NCBI RefSeq assembly: GCF_014218295.1
Contig: NZ_AP023287.1
Coordinates: 3,782,001-3,846,000 of the forward strand
DNA from: Mycolicibacterium litorale
GTDB taxonomy: Bacteria; Actinomycetota; Actinomycetes; Mycobacteriales; Mycobacteriaceae
Reading direction: 5' to 3'
Length of the DNA stretch: 64,000 nt
Made by a program: the position numbers and the translations under genes. How positions within the stretch are numbered: the stretch's first letter is position 1; each line of letters begins with the position of its first letter. Shown one piece after another: positions 8,479 to 18,296 of the stretch. The notes under the pieces are model-generated. The model saw nothing but the letters and a program-made list of their open reading frames with translations, was not told the DNA's origin and searched no databases.

Positions 8479-9912
8479 ATGACAGACGGCCAGCTCATGT
8501 ACGTCGCGGGCGAGCATGTTCCCGCCAGCAGCGGCGCGACCGAAGCGGTCATCAACCCCGCGAACGGCGAACAGATCGCCACCGTACCGGCCGGCGATGC
8601 GACGGACGTCGATCGTGCCGTCGCCGCCGCCGAGAAGGCTTTCGACGCTTGGGCCGCCACCACGCCGGGAAAGCGTGCAGAGTTGCTGTTGAAGCTCGCT
8701 GACCGCTTGGAAGCCCACGCCGAAGAATTCGCGCAACTGGAATCGCAGAATGTCGGCAAGCCGATCGCGGTGGCACGCGAGGAGATTCCGTTCGGTGTGG
8801 ACAACATGCGGTTCTTCGCAGGCGCGGCCCGCGTATTGGAGGGCCGAGCCGCCGGGGAGTACTCCCCGACACACACCAGCATCATCCGCCGCGACCCCCT
8901 CGGCGTCGTGGGCAGCGTGGCGCCCTGGAACTTCCCTCTCGTCATGGCGATCTGGAAGATCTGCCCGGCGCTGATGACCGGAAACACGTTGGTGCTCAAG
9001 CCCAGTGAACAAACCCCGCTCACCACGCTGCGGTTGGCGGAACTTGCCGCGGATTTGTTCCCGCCCGGGGTGTTCAACGTCGTCACTGGTCACGGCGAGA
9101 CCGTCGGCGCAGCGCTGACCGGCCATCCGCGGGTACGGATGAGTTCACTGACCGGCGACACCTCGACCGGCAAGGTGGTCGCCCGCGCCGGCGCCGACAA
9201 CCTCAAGCGCCTGCACCTGGAGCTGGGCGGCAAGGCTCCGGTGCTGGTATTCGACGACTGCGACGCCGAACTGGCGATCACAAAGATCTGCGAGGGCGGC
9301 TACGGTAACTCCGGCCAGGACTGTATGGCCGCATCCCGCGTCTACATCGCCGACGGGATCTACGACGAGTTCGTCACCGAGCTCACCCGCGCCGTCTCGA
9401 AGGTCGCCATGGGTCAACCCGCCGACGAGTCCACCGAGATGGGCCCGGTGATCTCCCAGCGTCAGCGTGACCGGGTCGCCGGGTTCGTCGACCGGGCCAC
9501 CGCCTCCGGCCCCGCCTCATTGGCAGTCGGCGGCCTCGGCTCTGGACCGGGTTTCTGGTACAAACCGTCGCTGGTCGTCGACGCCGCCCAAGACTCCGAG
9601 ATCGTACAGAAAGAAGTCTTCGGTCCGGTGGTCACCACGACCCGCTTCACCAGCGAGGAGCAGGCCTTCGCCTGGGCCAATGACGTCGAATACGGCTTGG
9701 CCGCTTCCGTATTCACTCGCGACGTCGGACGGGCGATGCGTGCTGCCCGCAAACTCCAGTTCGGCACGGTCTGGGTCAACGACCACCTGCCGATCGTCTC
9801 CGAGATGCCCCACGGCGGCTTCAAGCAGTCCGGCCACGGCAACGACATGTCGATCTACTCCGTCGAGGAGTATACCGAGATCAAGCACATCATGATCAAC
9901 CTCGAATCCTGA
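8479..9912 (+). CDS. NAD-dependent aldehyde dehydrogenase (aminobutyraldehyde/betaine-aldehyde type)
   Basis: 477 residues with the complete ALDH set: [16 protein letters not shown], general-base Glu in [12 protein letters not shown], nucleophile Cys in [13 protein letters not shown]. The sequence style is that of gamma-aminobutyraldehyde (PatD-like) and betaine-aldehyde dehydrogenases, which act on aldehydes made from amines. The ATG at 8479 follows a TTGGAG box. It opens a rightward operon with a RedY-like protein, a flavin oxidoreductase and an APC permease. A role in oxidising an amine-derived aldehyde is a reasonable inference. The exact substrate is not readable from sequence. Confidence 0.9.
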   Translation: MTDGQLMYVAGEHVPASSGATEAVINPANGEQIATVPAGDATDVDRAVAAAEKAFDAWAATTPGKRAELLLKLADRLEAHAEEFAQLESQNVGKPIAVAREEIPFGVDNMRFFAGAARVLEGRAAGEYSPTHTSIIRRDPLGVVGSVAPWNFPLVMAIWKICPALMTGNTLVLKPSEQTPLTTLRLAELAADLFPPGVFNVVTGHGETVGAALTGHPRVRMSSLTGDTSTGKVVARAGADNLKRLHLELGGKAPVLVFDDCDAELAITKICEGGYGNSGQDCMAASRVYIADGIYDEFVTELTRAVSKVAMGQPADESTEMGPVISQRQRDRVAGFVDRATASGPASLAVGGLGSGPGFWYKPSLVVDAAQDSEIVQKEVFGPVVTTTRFTSEEQAFAWANDVEYGLAASVFTRDVGRAMRAARKLQFGTVWVNDHLPIVSEMPHGGFKQSGHGNDMSIYSVEEYTEIKHIMINLES

Positions 9913-9951
9913 TCAACCTGGTACCAGCCAACATTTTTGGAGTTTCTCTCG

Positions 9952-10296
9952 ATGACTGCCCCCAGCCGCTCCGTCGTAGCGGTGAACCTGTTCTCGATGT
10001 TGCCGGGTGTCGATCCGGCTGACTTCGAGCGCTTCTCCACCGAGGTGGACCGGCCGACGTGCATGGCCCACCCGGACATCGTCCGACGCTTCGAAGCGTT
10101 TCGCGTCGACGAGGCACCCGACGGGGCTCCTGCGGACATTCTCGAAGTCATGGAGGTCACCGACTGGGCGGACTGGGAGGTACTCCGGGACACCCACCCG
10201 AGCATGAAACCCGTCATCGACGGCTTCAACGCTCTGGTCGACCCGGCCACCGTCCGCACGTACTTCACCCACGTCATCCCCGGAGAACTTCGATGA
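9952..10296 (+). CDS. Small RedY/HapK-like protein of unknown function
   Basis: 114 residues. The chain NLFSMLPGVDPADFERFSTEVDRPTCMAHPDIVRRFE with a late DWADWEVLRDTHPSMKPVIDGF looks like a ferredoxin-like alpha+beta (dimeric barrel) protein. It resembles those annotated RedY or HapK in prodigiosin clusters, whose biochemical role is not settled. It lies between the aldehyde dehydrogenase and the flavoprotein and overlaps the latter by ATGA, so it is very likely made together with it and may assist it. ATG 9952 was chosen because TTGGAG precedes it. Confidence 0.65.
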   Translation: MTAPSRSVVAVNLFSMLPGVDPADFERFSTEVDRPTCMAHPDIVRRFEAFRVDEAPDGAPADILEVMEVTDWADWEVLRDTHPSMKPVIDGFNALVDPATVRTYFTHVIPGELR

Positions 10297-12023
10297 GCAA
10301 CATCACCAACTACGACGCCATCATCATCGGCGCAGGACACAATGGTCTGATCACCGCCGGATACCTGGCCCGGGCCGGTAAGAAGGTCCTGGTCTTGGAA
10401 GCCCGCGATGTGGTGGGCGGCGCGTGCACCAGTGAGGAACTCATCCCCGGCTCCACGTGGTCGTCGTGTGCGTTCATCGCCAGTCTTCTTCGCCCTCAGA
10501 TCATCGCGGACCTGGAGCTGGAGCGCTACGGCTTGGAGATGTATCAGACCGAAGCCAACGAGGTCAGCATCTTTCCCGACGGCAGCCACCTGTTCATGTG
10601 GAAAGACATGGACAAGACCCTCAAGGAAATCGAGAAGTTCTCCAAGCGCGACGCTGCCGCCTTCCTGGACTTCGGGCTGCGTGTCAAGAGATTCGCCTCC
10701 ATCCTGACCCCTTTCCTACTGTCCCCCGCACCCAGCCGCTCCCAGGTGCTGGCCGCGTTCGAGGCCGCCGGCGCCGAAGACCTGTTCAACGAGATGGTGC
10801 TGCTGTCAACGAAGGATCTGCTGGACCGCTACTTCGACTCCGAACACATCAAGGGCCTGTTCACCTTCTTCGGCATGATTTCGGTGTGGGGCGGCCCGTC
10901 CACCCCGGGCACCGGTTACGTCTACGGGCACCACTCGGTCGGCGAGTTCAAGGGCACGCTGGGCCAGTGGGGCTTCGTCAAGGGCGGCATGGGCGGCATC
11001 ACCCAGGCGCTGGCCCGTAGCGCCGAAGCGTACGGCGCAGAGATCCGGCTCAAGTCGCCGGTCAAGCAGGTCGTGGTCACCAAGGGTGAGGCCACCGGCG
11101 TCAAACTGGTCAGCGGCGAGACGATCTCGGCGCGCACGGTGATCTCCAACGCCGATCCGCAGCGCTCGATGCTGCAGTTGCTGCCGGCCGGTGCGGTGGA
11201 CGCCAAACTGACCGCCAAGCTGGAGAGCTACGACGCCCGAGGCTCGATGGCGAGGATCCACCTGCTGATCGACGAGCTGCCCGACTACATCGGCTTCCCC
11301 GAGGGGATCGAGGGTCCGCAGCATCAGGCACAGGCGATCCTGGGCGCTTCGATCGAGAACTTCGAACGGGCCTGGGAAGCTGAGCGCCGAGGCGAGATCC
11401 CGGACGACTTCGTGATCGAAGCCGTCATCCAGTCCACCCACGACTCGACGCTGGCACCAAAGGGTAAGCACACGATGACCCTTGGTGTGCAGCAGCTTCC
11501 GTTCCAGCTGGCCGGTACCGACTGGGACACCATCCGCGACGAGTGGGCCGATCGAGTGCTGGAAGTTCTCTTCAGATACGCACCCAACCTTCGGGACCAC
11601 ATCCTCGAACGAGTCATCATCACTCCGAAGGACCTCGAGCGCGATTACGGTCTCACCGGCGGCAACATCTTCCACGGGTCGATGTTCTTCGATCAGCTGT
11701 TCAACAACCGGCCCACCCCGGAATTGGCTGACTACCGCACCACGGTGGCCAACTACTACCTGTGCGGGTCGGGCACCCACCCCGGCGGCGGCGTCATGGG
11801 CGCCAACGGACACAACGCCGCGCAAGTCGTCATCGCCGACCTCAACGGCACGCCCGCACCGACCGCGGCGCGCGTCGGCCCGGCGCCCAAGGCCGGGGCC
11901 ATCGACCGCGCCCTGGAGACGGTCATGGACACCAAGGCAGGCAAGAAACTCGGCTACACCGTCGCGACCAGCCCGGCACTGCGCAAAGTCGTCAAGTTCG
12001 CTGCTCGCAGTAAAACCTCCTGA
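10293..12023 (+). CDS. FAD-dependent phytoene-desaturase-like oxidoreductase (PYROXD2 type)
   Basis: 576 residues. The N-terminus has the dinucleotide-binding GAGHNG motif followed by LVLEARDVVGGACTSEE. The C-terminus has the FAD-closing YLCGSGTHPGGGVMGANGHNAA. This is the layout of the phytoene dehydrogenase-related/PYROXD2 flavoproteins in the amine-oxidase superfamily. Placed with an aldehyde dehydrogenase and an amine/amino-acid permease, it could oxidise a C-N or C-C bond to give the aldehyde or its precursor. No biosynthetic carotenoid genes are nearby, so a carotenoid role is unlikely. Confidence 0.82.
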   Translation: MSNITNYDAIIIGAGHNGLITAGYLARAGKKVLVLEARDVVGGACTSEELIPGSTWSSCAFIASLLRPQIIADLELERYGLEMYQTEANEVSIFPDGSHLFMWKDMDKTLKEIEKFSKRDAAAFLDFGLRVKRFASILTPFLLSPAPSRSQVLAAFEAAGAEDLFNEMVLLSTKDLLDRYFDSEHIKGLFTFFGMISVWGGPSTPGTGYVYGHHSVGEFKGTLGQWGFVKGGMGGITQALARSAEAYGAEIRLKSPVKQVVVTKGEATGVKLVSGETISARTVISNADPQRSMLQLLPAGAVDAKLTAKLESYDARGSMARIHLLIDELPDYIGFPEGIEGPQHQAQAILGASIENFERAWEAERRGEIPDDFVIEAVIQSTHDSTLAPKGKHTMTLGVQQLPFQLAGTDWDTIRDEWADRVLEVLFRYAPNLRDHILERVIITPKDLERDYGLTGGNIFHGSMFFDQLFNNRPTPELADYRTTVANYYLCGSGTHPGGGVMGANGHNAAQVVIADLNGTPAPTAARVGPAPKAGAIDRALETVMDTKAGKKLGYTVATSPALRKVVKFAARSKTS

Positions 12024-12050
12024 TAAAACCCCCACCACAAAGGACCCGCC

Positions 12051-13535
12051 ATGCTTGACCAGGACGACCCCCAGCCGCTGGCCACCGCGAAAGTCTCCCC
12101 TGATGGGTCAGCGGGTCTGGCGCGCAACCAGATCGGCGTTCTCGGCATCGTGTTCTTCGTCGTGGCTGCCGCCGCACCGCTGACCGTGGTGGTGGCCCTG
12201 TTCCCGGTGATCGTCGGAGCCGGGAACGGGGTCGGCATCGCCGGTGCCTTCGTCCTCGTCGCCGTGGTGCTGACCATATTCGCGGTCGGCTACGTCGCAA
12301 TGAGCAAGCACATCACGAACGCCGGCGCGTTCTATGCATTCATCACCCGGGGTCTTGGCAGACCGATGGGACTGGGTTCGGCCTCGCTGGCGATCTTTGC
12401 CTACGACGCGATCCAACTCGGCGTCATCGGTGGCTTCGGTTATTACACGGCCGAATTCGTCAACAAACACACCGGCGTCAACGTCCCGTGGTGGGTGTTC
12501 TCGTTCCTGGCCATGGGGGCCGCACTCTTCCTGGGTGTCCGCCAGATCCACGCCGGCGCGCGTGTCCTGGCGGTGCTGCTGACCTTGGAGACCGGTGTCA
12601 TCCTCGTTCTCAACATCGGCATCCTCGTCAACTCGCCGACTCCCATCGGCGAGTACTCCTTCGAGCCGTTCGCTCCTTCGGCGGTGTTCGCGGGCGCCCT
12701 GGGAGTGGCGCTCATGTTCGCCCACGCCTCGTTCATCGGATTCGAGGGCACCGCCATCTACGGCGAGGAAGCCAAGGACCCCAAGCGCACCGTTCCTCGG
12801 GCCACCTACACTTCGGTAATCTTCATGGGCGTGTTCTACGCCGTCACCGCCTTCCTGATCGTCAACGCCGTTGGCGTCGGGAAAGTCGTGGGCCTGGCCG
12901 AAACCGAAGGCGGCAACCTGGTTTTCGCGGTCACCGACAGCGTGTTGGGTCGGGTCGGCACCGAGGCGTTCCAACTGCTGGTGATCACCAGTCTGTTCGC
13001 CGCGATCCTCACGTTCCACAACAACGTCGCCCGCTACCTCTACTCGCTGGGCCGGCAGGGTGTCATCTGGTCGCGGCTGGGCACCACCCACCCGACCCGC
13101 CAGTCACCGGCGCTGGCCTGCTACGTGCAGATCGGGATGGTCGCGATCGTGGTCGCCGTCTTCGCCATTCTGGGCCTGCACCCCTACACCACCTTGTTCA
13201 CCTGGTGGACGGGCGTGGGCGCGGCGGCGATCATTCTGCTGCAGACCATTGCCAGCGTCGCGATCTTCGTGTTCTTCCGCCGCTCGGACGTGGACAAGCG
13301 GCCGTGGAACACCTTCATCGCGCCACTGCTCGGTATCGCCGGTCTACTGCCCTTCCTCTGGTACGCGGTCACCGGAATGGACGTGCTACTCGGTGGCGGG
13401 GGCTGGCTGCAAACCTGCTTCACAACAATGCTGTTCGCTTCGTTGGCCATCGGTATCGTCGGCGCCTACCTCATCAAAGCGCGCTCACCGCAGCGTTACG
13501 CACAGCTGAATTCCACACTCGGCGACCGCCTCTGA
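12051..13535 (+). CDS. APC-superfamily amino acid/polyamine permease
   Basis: 494 residues with about twelve hydrophobic segments. It begins with LARNQIGVLGIVFFVVAAAAP, the conserved first helix of APC transporters, and has the SFIGFEGTAIYGEEAKDPKRTVP stretch around helices 6-7. It imports an amino acid, amine or amino alcohol across the cytoplasmic membrane. The start has AAAGGA 6 bases upstream and lies 27 bases after the flavoprotein. As the last gene of the GntR-linked operon, it probably brings in the substrate of that pathway. Confidence 0.88.
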   Translation: MLDQDDPQPLATAKVSPDGSAGLARNQIGVLGIVFFVVAAAAPLTVVVALFPVIVGAGNGVGIAGAFVLVAVVLTIFAVGYVAMSKHITNAGAFYAFITRGLGRPMGLGSASLAIFAYDAIQLGVIGGFGYYTAEFVNKHTGVNVPWWVFSFLAMGAALFLGVRQIHAGARVLAVLLTLETGVILVLNIGILVNSPTPIGEYSFEPFAPSAVFAGALGVALMFAHASFIGFEGTAIYGEEAKDPKRTVPRATYTSVIFMGVFYAVTAFLIVNAVGVGKVVGLAETEGGNLVFAVTDSVLGRVGTEAFQLLVITSLFAAILTFHNNVARYLYSLGRQGVIWSRLGTTHPTRQSPALACYVQIGMVAIVVAVFAILGLHPYTTLFTWWTGVGAAAIILLQTIASVAIFVFFRRSDVDKRPWNTFIAPLLGIAGLLPFLWYAVTGMDVLLGGGGWLQTCFTTMLFASLAIGIVGAYLIKARSPQRYAQLNSTLGDRL

Positions 13536-13557
13536 CGCCGAACTCGAGGTGTTGCCC

Positions 13558-13582
13558 CGGCGGTAACTGCCGATAACCGCCG
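13558..13582 (+). terminator. Possible hairpin terminator after the permease
   Basis: Perfect 7-base arms CGGCGGT and ACCGCCG enclose an 11-base loop 23 bases after the permease stop. No T run follows, so it may be only a weak terminator or a chance GC-rich hairpin. Confidence 0.35.
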
Positions 13583-13723
13583 CGCCACTCCGCATGCGCT
13601 GGAGCGCCCACATCCGAAGCGCCCAGCCGATTGTCGGCCCTCGCAAGGGTCGAACGCTTCCCTCGCACAGAGATCGAGAAATGCTCGCGACAACGTCGCG
13701 ACAGCCCCAAGGAGTCAGAGCCG

Positions 13724-15235
13724 GTGTCGTCACCGCAACATGCAGCCGTCGACGAGAAGTCGAGTGCCTCGCTACTGCTCGCGGCCGAATCCGTCACCAA
13801 GATGTACGGCGAGGTGACGGTCCTCCACTCCGTTGACGTCGAGTTCCACGCCGGCGAAATCCACGCACTTCTCGGGGAAAACGGCGCCGGCAAAAGCACA
13901 TTGGTCAAGATACTGGCAGGCATCATCTCCCCGAGTGGTGGACGAGTATCAGGGCCCGCCTACGACAACCACGACGTCGCCATGGTCTTCCAAGAGCTCT
14001 CAGTCGTGCCGCAGCTGTCCGTACTCGACAACCTCGCATTGGCAGGACGGGCGAACCGATGGTTGGTGCCTTACCGGCAGCTACGCGGCCGTGCTCGCAA
14101 GGTACTCGATGCCGCAGGCCTGACCGATGTCCATCTCGACCGACCCGTCGAGACGCTGTCATTGGCTCAGCAGCAATTGCTCGAGTTGGCGCGCGGGCTG
14201 ATTCGCGACGCTCAGGTGCTCGTTCTCGATGAGCCCACCGCCACGCTGTCCGATGTCGAGATCCGCCGCGTTCATACCGTGACCCGAAATCTCGCCGCCG
14301 CCGGACATGCCGTCCTCTACATCACTCACCGGCTGGGCGAGGTTATGGAACTGGCGGATCGGGTGACCATTCTTCGATCTGGGCGAGTCGCGGCGACCGG
14401 GCACCGATCTGCATTCACCATGGCCGCCATCGTCGAGCACATGTTGGGCGAGGCGCATGCCAACGCCGCGAAAATCGTTCCCGCCGAACGTGACCGCGAT
14501 CCGGACAACGTCCTGGAATTGGCCGGGCTGACGGTTCGAGGCCACTACGAGGATGTCAGCTTCACCGCGCGCGACGGCGAAATCATCGCGCTGTTCGGTC
14601 AAGTCGGCTCCGGCGCCGAGGATGTCGTGCGTACCCTGGCGGGCCTTCTCCCCCCGCACCGCGGCTCCATCACGCTGTGCGGTGACGCTCTTGCCGTTCC
14701 GTCCCGCGTGGCGACGAAGCGCAGGGGCATCGGTTATGTTCCCGCCGACCGCGCGACCGAGGGAGTGTTCCTCAATGCCGCAGTGACCACCAACATCTCG
14801 TCGAGTGCGCTGGACCGCATCAGTGGCGCGCAAGTGCTCAGACACAGGCTCGAACGCGAGCTCGCAGGTGAGATGGCGGACGGTGTGCAGTTCAACCGTG
14901 AGCGGCTCGGCGAAAACGTCTCGGCGTTCAGCGGCGGCAACCAGCAGAAGGTCGCGATCGCCCGCGCACTTGCGATGCATCCCCGGCTGTTGCTCATGAG
15001 CGAACCTACACGCGGCGTCGACATCGGCGCCCGGGCAGAGATCTACCAAACCCTGCGTCGCTTGGCCTCCCACCACGTCCTGGTGGTCGTCTACAGCACC
15101 GACATCGTCGAGATCCGCGACCTCGCCGACCGTGCCGTCACGATGTACCGCGGAAAGACGGTTGGCAGCCACCGAGTCGACGACACCGACGACACCACGC
15201 TGATCACCGAGATTCTGCACGGAGAGGTGGCATGA
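13724..15235 (+). CDS. ABC importer ATPase, two-domain sugar (RbsA/CUT2) type
   Basis: 503 residues with two ABC cassettes. The first has Walker A GENGAGKST, signature LSLAQQQ and Walker B VLVLDEPTATLS. The second has the degenerate Walker A GQVGSGAED, signature FSGGNQQK and LLLMSEPTRGVD. One active and one altered ATP site in a single chain is typical of the ribose/xylose-type CUT2 importers. The GTG at 13724 is preceded by AAGGAG. It opens a six-gene operon with two permeases, a lipoprotein and the two dimethylformamidase-like subunits, so it probably powers uptake of the hydrolase's substrate. Confidence 0.88.
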   Translation: MSSPQHAAVDEKSSASLLLAAESVTKMYGEVTVLHSVDVEFHAGEIHALLGENGAGKSTLVKILAGIISPSGGRVSGPAYDNHDVAMVFQELSVVPQLSVLDNLALAGRANRWLVPYRQLRGRARKVLDAAGLTDVHLDRPVETLSLAQQQLLELARGLIRDAQVLVLDEPTATLSDVEIRRVHTVTRNLAAAGHAVLYITHRLGEVMELADRVTILRSGRVAATGHRSAFTMAAIVEHMLGEAHANAAKIVPAERDRDPDNVLELAGLTVRGHYEDVSFTARDGEIIALFGQVGSGAEDVVRTLAGLLPPHRGSITLCGDALAVPSRVATKRRGIGYVPADRATEGVFLNAAVTTNISSSALDRISGAQVLRHRLERELAGEMADGVQFNRERLGENVSAFSGGNQQKVAIARALAMHPRLLLMSEPTRGVDIGARAEIYQTLRRLASHHVLVVVYSTDIVEIRDLADRAVTMYRGKTVGSHRVDDTDDTTLITEILHGEVA

Positions 15236-16197
15236 CTTTCTGGGAACGCCGCGCCTCGCTCCGGGCGCCGCGACTCAGCACGACCGCCACCGGGTTGGTC
15301 ACCGCGGCCACCATCGCACTGGGCGCCATCGCAACCGTCACCATCGATGCGTTCCCCACCGCGTCGAACATTCGCGGCCTGTGCTTGTCGGTGTCCCTCA
15401 TCGGCATCATCGCCGTCGGCCTGAGTTTCATCACCATCGCCGGACAGGTGTTCTCCCTGTCGATACCCGCGCTGGTGGCGCTGTGCACCATCACGTTCGC
15501 ATCCAGCGGCCATCTCGGCGTCGCCGCCGCGGTGTTGCTGACCGTCGTCCTCGGCACCGCAATCGGCGCCATCCAAGGTGTCGTCGTCGGCCGATTCGCC
15601 GCCGACCCCATCATCGTCACGATCGCCTCAGCGGCCATCCTGGTCGGTCTGGGACAGTTGTGGACCAACGGGCAGACCGTGCTCAGCGACGGCGACAACA
15701 CCGTCCTCAACGTGAACCTGCTGGGCTTCCTGCCATTCCAGACCGCTGTCTTCCTCGTGCTCACGATCGCCGTGCTGGGGTTACTGCGTCAAACAGTGTT
15801 CGGTCGGCAACTGACCTTGTTCGGACTCAACGAACGTGCGGCCCTGCTGTCCGGGTACCGCCGCACCGTGATCATCACCGCCGCCTTCGCTATCTCCGGT
15901 GCCACGACAGGACTCGCCGGTGCTCTGCTCGCGGCGCAGTCCAACCAGGGTCAGTTGATGTCGGGAGCCGGCTTGGGTTTCGACGCGATCGTGGCCGTCG
16001 TGGTGGGCGGCGTCGCGATCGCCGGCGGCATCGGTACCCCCGTCGGCGCCGCCGTCGGAGCCGTATTCGCCGGGCTGCTCAACAACGTGGCTTCGCTGGC
16101 CGGGCTGAGCTACGAGATGCAGTTGGTCACCGAAGGCGCACTCATCCTGCTCGTCGTGCTGTTGTCCGGTTTCCTCAACGGGAGAAGCACCCGATGA
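15232..16197 (+). CDS. ABC importer permease (CUT2 type), first
   Basis: 321 residues with about eight to ten hydrophobic segments, in the BPD_transp_2 (RbsC-like) family. The conserved region near the end reads GAGLGFDAIVAVVVGGVAIAGG, the ATPase-contact segment of these permeases. It overlaps the ATPase gene by ATGA and the next permease by ATGA. Two different permeases in one operon suggest a heterodimeric channel rather than the usual homodimer. Confidence 0.88.
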   Translation: MTFWERRASLRAPRLSTTATGLVTAATIALGAIATVTIDAFPTASNIRGLCLSVSLIGIIAVGLSFITIAGQVFSLSIPALVALCTITFASSGHLGVAAAVLLTVVLGTAIGAIQGVVVGRFAADPIIVTIASAAILVGLGQLWTNGQTVLSDGDNTVLNVNLLGFLPFQTAVFLVLTIAVLGLLRQTVFGRQLTLFGLNERAALLSGYRRTVIITAAFAISGATTGLAGALLAAQSNQGQLMSGAGLGFDAIVAVVVGGVAIAGGIGTPVGAAVGAVFAGLLNNVASLAGLSYEMQLVTEGALILLVVLLSGFLNGRSTR

Positions 16198-17237
16198 TCA
16201 GATCCCTCACCCGGTCGACCTATTGGGGCGCCCGCACACTGCTGACGTGGCTGGTCGCCCTCACCGCCTACGTGGCGTGTGCCGTGGCGGTGCCCGGTTT
16301 CTCCAACGTCGGAAACCTGTATGCGCTGACGCAGGTCTTCGCGACACTGGCATTGGTGTCGGCCGGCCTCGCCATCGTCATGATCGCCGGCGAATTCGAC
16401 CTTTCGATCGCTGCGACCTTTCCCCTCGCGGGCCTGGTGACCGTGCAGTACGCCGACGAACTCGGTCTGCCTCTGAGCATCACCGTCGGCATCGGGTGCA
16501 CACTGCTCATCGGATTGGTCAATGGAGTGGCCACCGGCGCGGTGCGCATCGCCTCCCTCGCCGTCACCGTGGCGACGATGATGCTGGGCATCGGCCTGGG
16601 CTACTTGGTCACGGGCAACAACATCGTGACCATGGCCGACTACCAACCAGGCCTACGGCTGACCCAGCCGCTCCTCGGCGTCTTCTCGTTGCAATCCGTT
16701 CTGCAACTGGGATTGGTGGCGCTGCTGATCGTGGCGGTCAAACGCGCCTGGTGGGGCCGCTTCCTCTACGCCACCGGCAGTGACGCCATCCGCGCAAGGT
16801 CCACCGGCCTACCCGTCACCTGGAGCGTGGTCGGCGCCTTGGTCGTCTGCGCCGGCTTCGCCGGAATCGGCGGGGCCCTCGAGGGTGTCGCCCTGGCCAC
16901 CGGGCAGCCCGGACCCAACAACGCCTACCTCCTGCAGGCCGCCACCGCAGTGCTTGTCGGGGGAATCGCCCTCACCGGAGGTCGCGGCTCCTTGGTCGGG
17001 GCCGTAGGCGGGGCGCTACTGCTCGCAATCCTCAACAACGGCCTCAGCCTCGCCGGCGTCGCATCGGCAACCATCCAGCTGGTCAACGGCGTCGTCTTGG
17101 TCGTGGTGGTGATATGTGATCGCCCGCTACGCCGGCTGGTGCAACGCGGCTCGGACCGGCTGGTGATCGCCGAATACGAAGCAGCTTCCGTCGCACCGGC
17201 GGCGGATTCCACCCCTCTCGACGAAGGACACCGATGA
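16194..17237 (+). CDS. ABC importer permease (CUT2 type), second
   Basis: 347 residues and the partner of the preceding permease. The markers VMIAGEFDLSIAATFPLAG and LQAATAVLVGGIALTGGRGS are the family's conserved membrane segments. The start is fixed by an ATGA overlap with the gene before it, and its stop overlaps the lipoprotein start in the same way. A C-terminal cytoplasmic tail of ~30 residues extends beyond the last membrane segment. Confidence 0.87.
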   Translation: MIRSLTRSTYWGARTLLTWLVALTAYVACAVAVPGFSNVGNLYALTQVFATLALVSAGLAIVMIAGEFDLSIAATFPLAGLVTVQYADELGLPLSITVGIGCTLLIGLVNGVATGAVRIASLAVTVATMMLGIGLGYLVTGNNIVTMADYQPGLRLTQPLLGVFSLQSVLQLGLVALLIVAVKRAWWGRFLYATGSDAIRARSTGLPVTWSVVGALVVCAGFAGIGGALEGVALATGQPGPNNAYLLQAATAVLVGGIALTGGRGSLVGAVGGALLLAILNNGLSLAGVASATIQLVNGVVLVVVVICDRPLRRLVQRGSDRLVIAEYEAASVAPAADSTPLDEGHR

Positions 17238-18259
17238 ATCTGATGCGGATCGCCACCGCGGCCACGCTGACTCTGGCACTCACCGTCAGCGGCTGCTCAT
17301 CTGGCGACGAGAGCCGCTCCGCCACAGGAGGTTCCGCGGATGGCATCGCGGGTCAGCCGACCTACGTCCTGACGCTCACCCGCTCAAATCCCACGCAATC
17401 CAACTTCGCCGACACCATCACCGAAGACCTCCAAGCCGCAGGCCTCAAAGTCGTTACCGAGTACAGCGAATACGGCGCCGGCGCCGACCAGATGCAGAAG
17501 TTCAACCAGGCCTTGAGCACCAAGCCCGCCGCTATCGTGCTGTGGCCGACCGACACCACCTCGTTGATCCCCGCTTACGCCCGGGCTCGGCAGCAATCCC
17601 CCGACACCAAGATCGTCGTCGGCATCTATCAGCCGGCCACTGATGACGACGGACTCTATGACGCGTTCTGGGGCTATGACGAAGAGAAGATCGGCGCCAG
17701 CAGCGCACGGGCCATCGTCGACGGGCTCACCGCCCAAGGAAAACCGGTCCAGGGTGCGATCCTGCAGATTGAAGGCTCCCCAGGAGGCGCCACCACCATC
17801 CTGCGAAAGAAGGGGTTCGAAGAGACCCTGGCCGAGATCGCACCGGATCTAAAGATTGTGTCGTCCATGACCGCCAACTGGGATGGCACTGAGGCCACCA
17901 CCGTCGCCGCACAGATGTTCTCCCGCCACGCCGCCGACAGCATCGTCGGGGTCTTCGCCCACTCCGACGTGATGCTCGACGGCGCCATGCTCGCCGGCGA
18001 CCGCGCCGGCGCCGTCGCCGGCCGCGATTACGTGGCCGTTGGCGCCGACTGTGACCCGGTGGGCTACCGCAACATCGAAGCCGGCAAGCAGTACGCCACC
18101 GCACTGTGGGATCCATTCGCGTTGGGGCGCACCGGCGCCGAAGTCACCGTCGATCTCCTCACCGGCGGGGAGGTGCAGAAGTCGACCACCCTCGATGCGT
18201 CCACGATCACCAAAGACAACCTCGCCACCTGCGATGAGGCCATCGGCAAGTACGAGTAA
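17234..18259 (+). CDS. ABC importer substrate-binding lipoprotein (periplasmic-binding-protein type 1)
   Basis: 341 residues. The first 20 residues are a signal peptide ending in the lipobox TVSGC, with the lipidated Cys at position 21, so the protein is anchored on the outer face of the membrane. The mature part (QPTYVLTLTRSNPTQSNFAD, later LWPTDTTSLIPAYARARQ) follows the RbsB-like two-lobe fold. It would capture the ligand for the two permeases upstream. The operon continues into a dimethylformamidase-type enzyme, so an amide or formamide-like ligand should be considered rather than a sugar. Confidence 0.87.
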   Translation: MNLMRIATAATLTLALTVSGCSSGDESRSATGGSADGIAGQPTYVLTLTRSNPTQSNFADTITEDLQAAGLKVVTEYSEYGAGADQMQKFNQALSTKPAAIVLWPTDTTSLIPAYARARQQSPDTKIVVGIYQPATDDDGLYDAFWGYDEEKIGASSARAIVDGLTAQGKPVQGAILQIEGSPGGATTILRKKGFEETLAEIAPDLKIVSSMTANWDGTEATTVAAQMFSRHAADSIVGVFAHSDVMLDGAMLAGDRAGAVAGRDYVAVGADCDPVGYRNIEAGKQYATALWDPFALGRTGAEVTVDLLTGGEVQKSTTLDASTITKDNLATCDEAIGKYE

Positions 18260-18296
18260 CCCACACACACATCGCGACACGAAAGGCACAGCATTC

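Noticed and set aside
10059..10292. Longer N-terminus for the phytoene-desaturase-like protein
   Set aside because: The extension is the upstream RedY-like gene read in another frame. The ATG at 10293 overlaps that gene's stop and directly precedes the FAD motif.
13724..18259. Ribose/xylose import as the role of the ABC transporter
   Set aside because: The fold is sugar-type, but no sugar kinase, isomerase or LacI/ROK regulator is nearby and the operon continues into an amide hydrolase, so a sugar ligand is not asserted.
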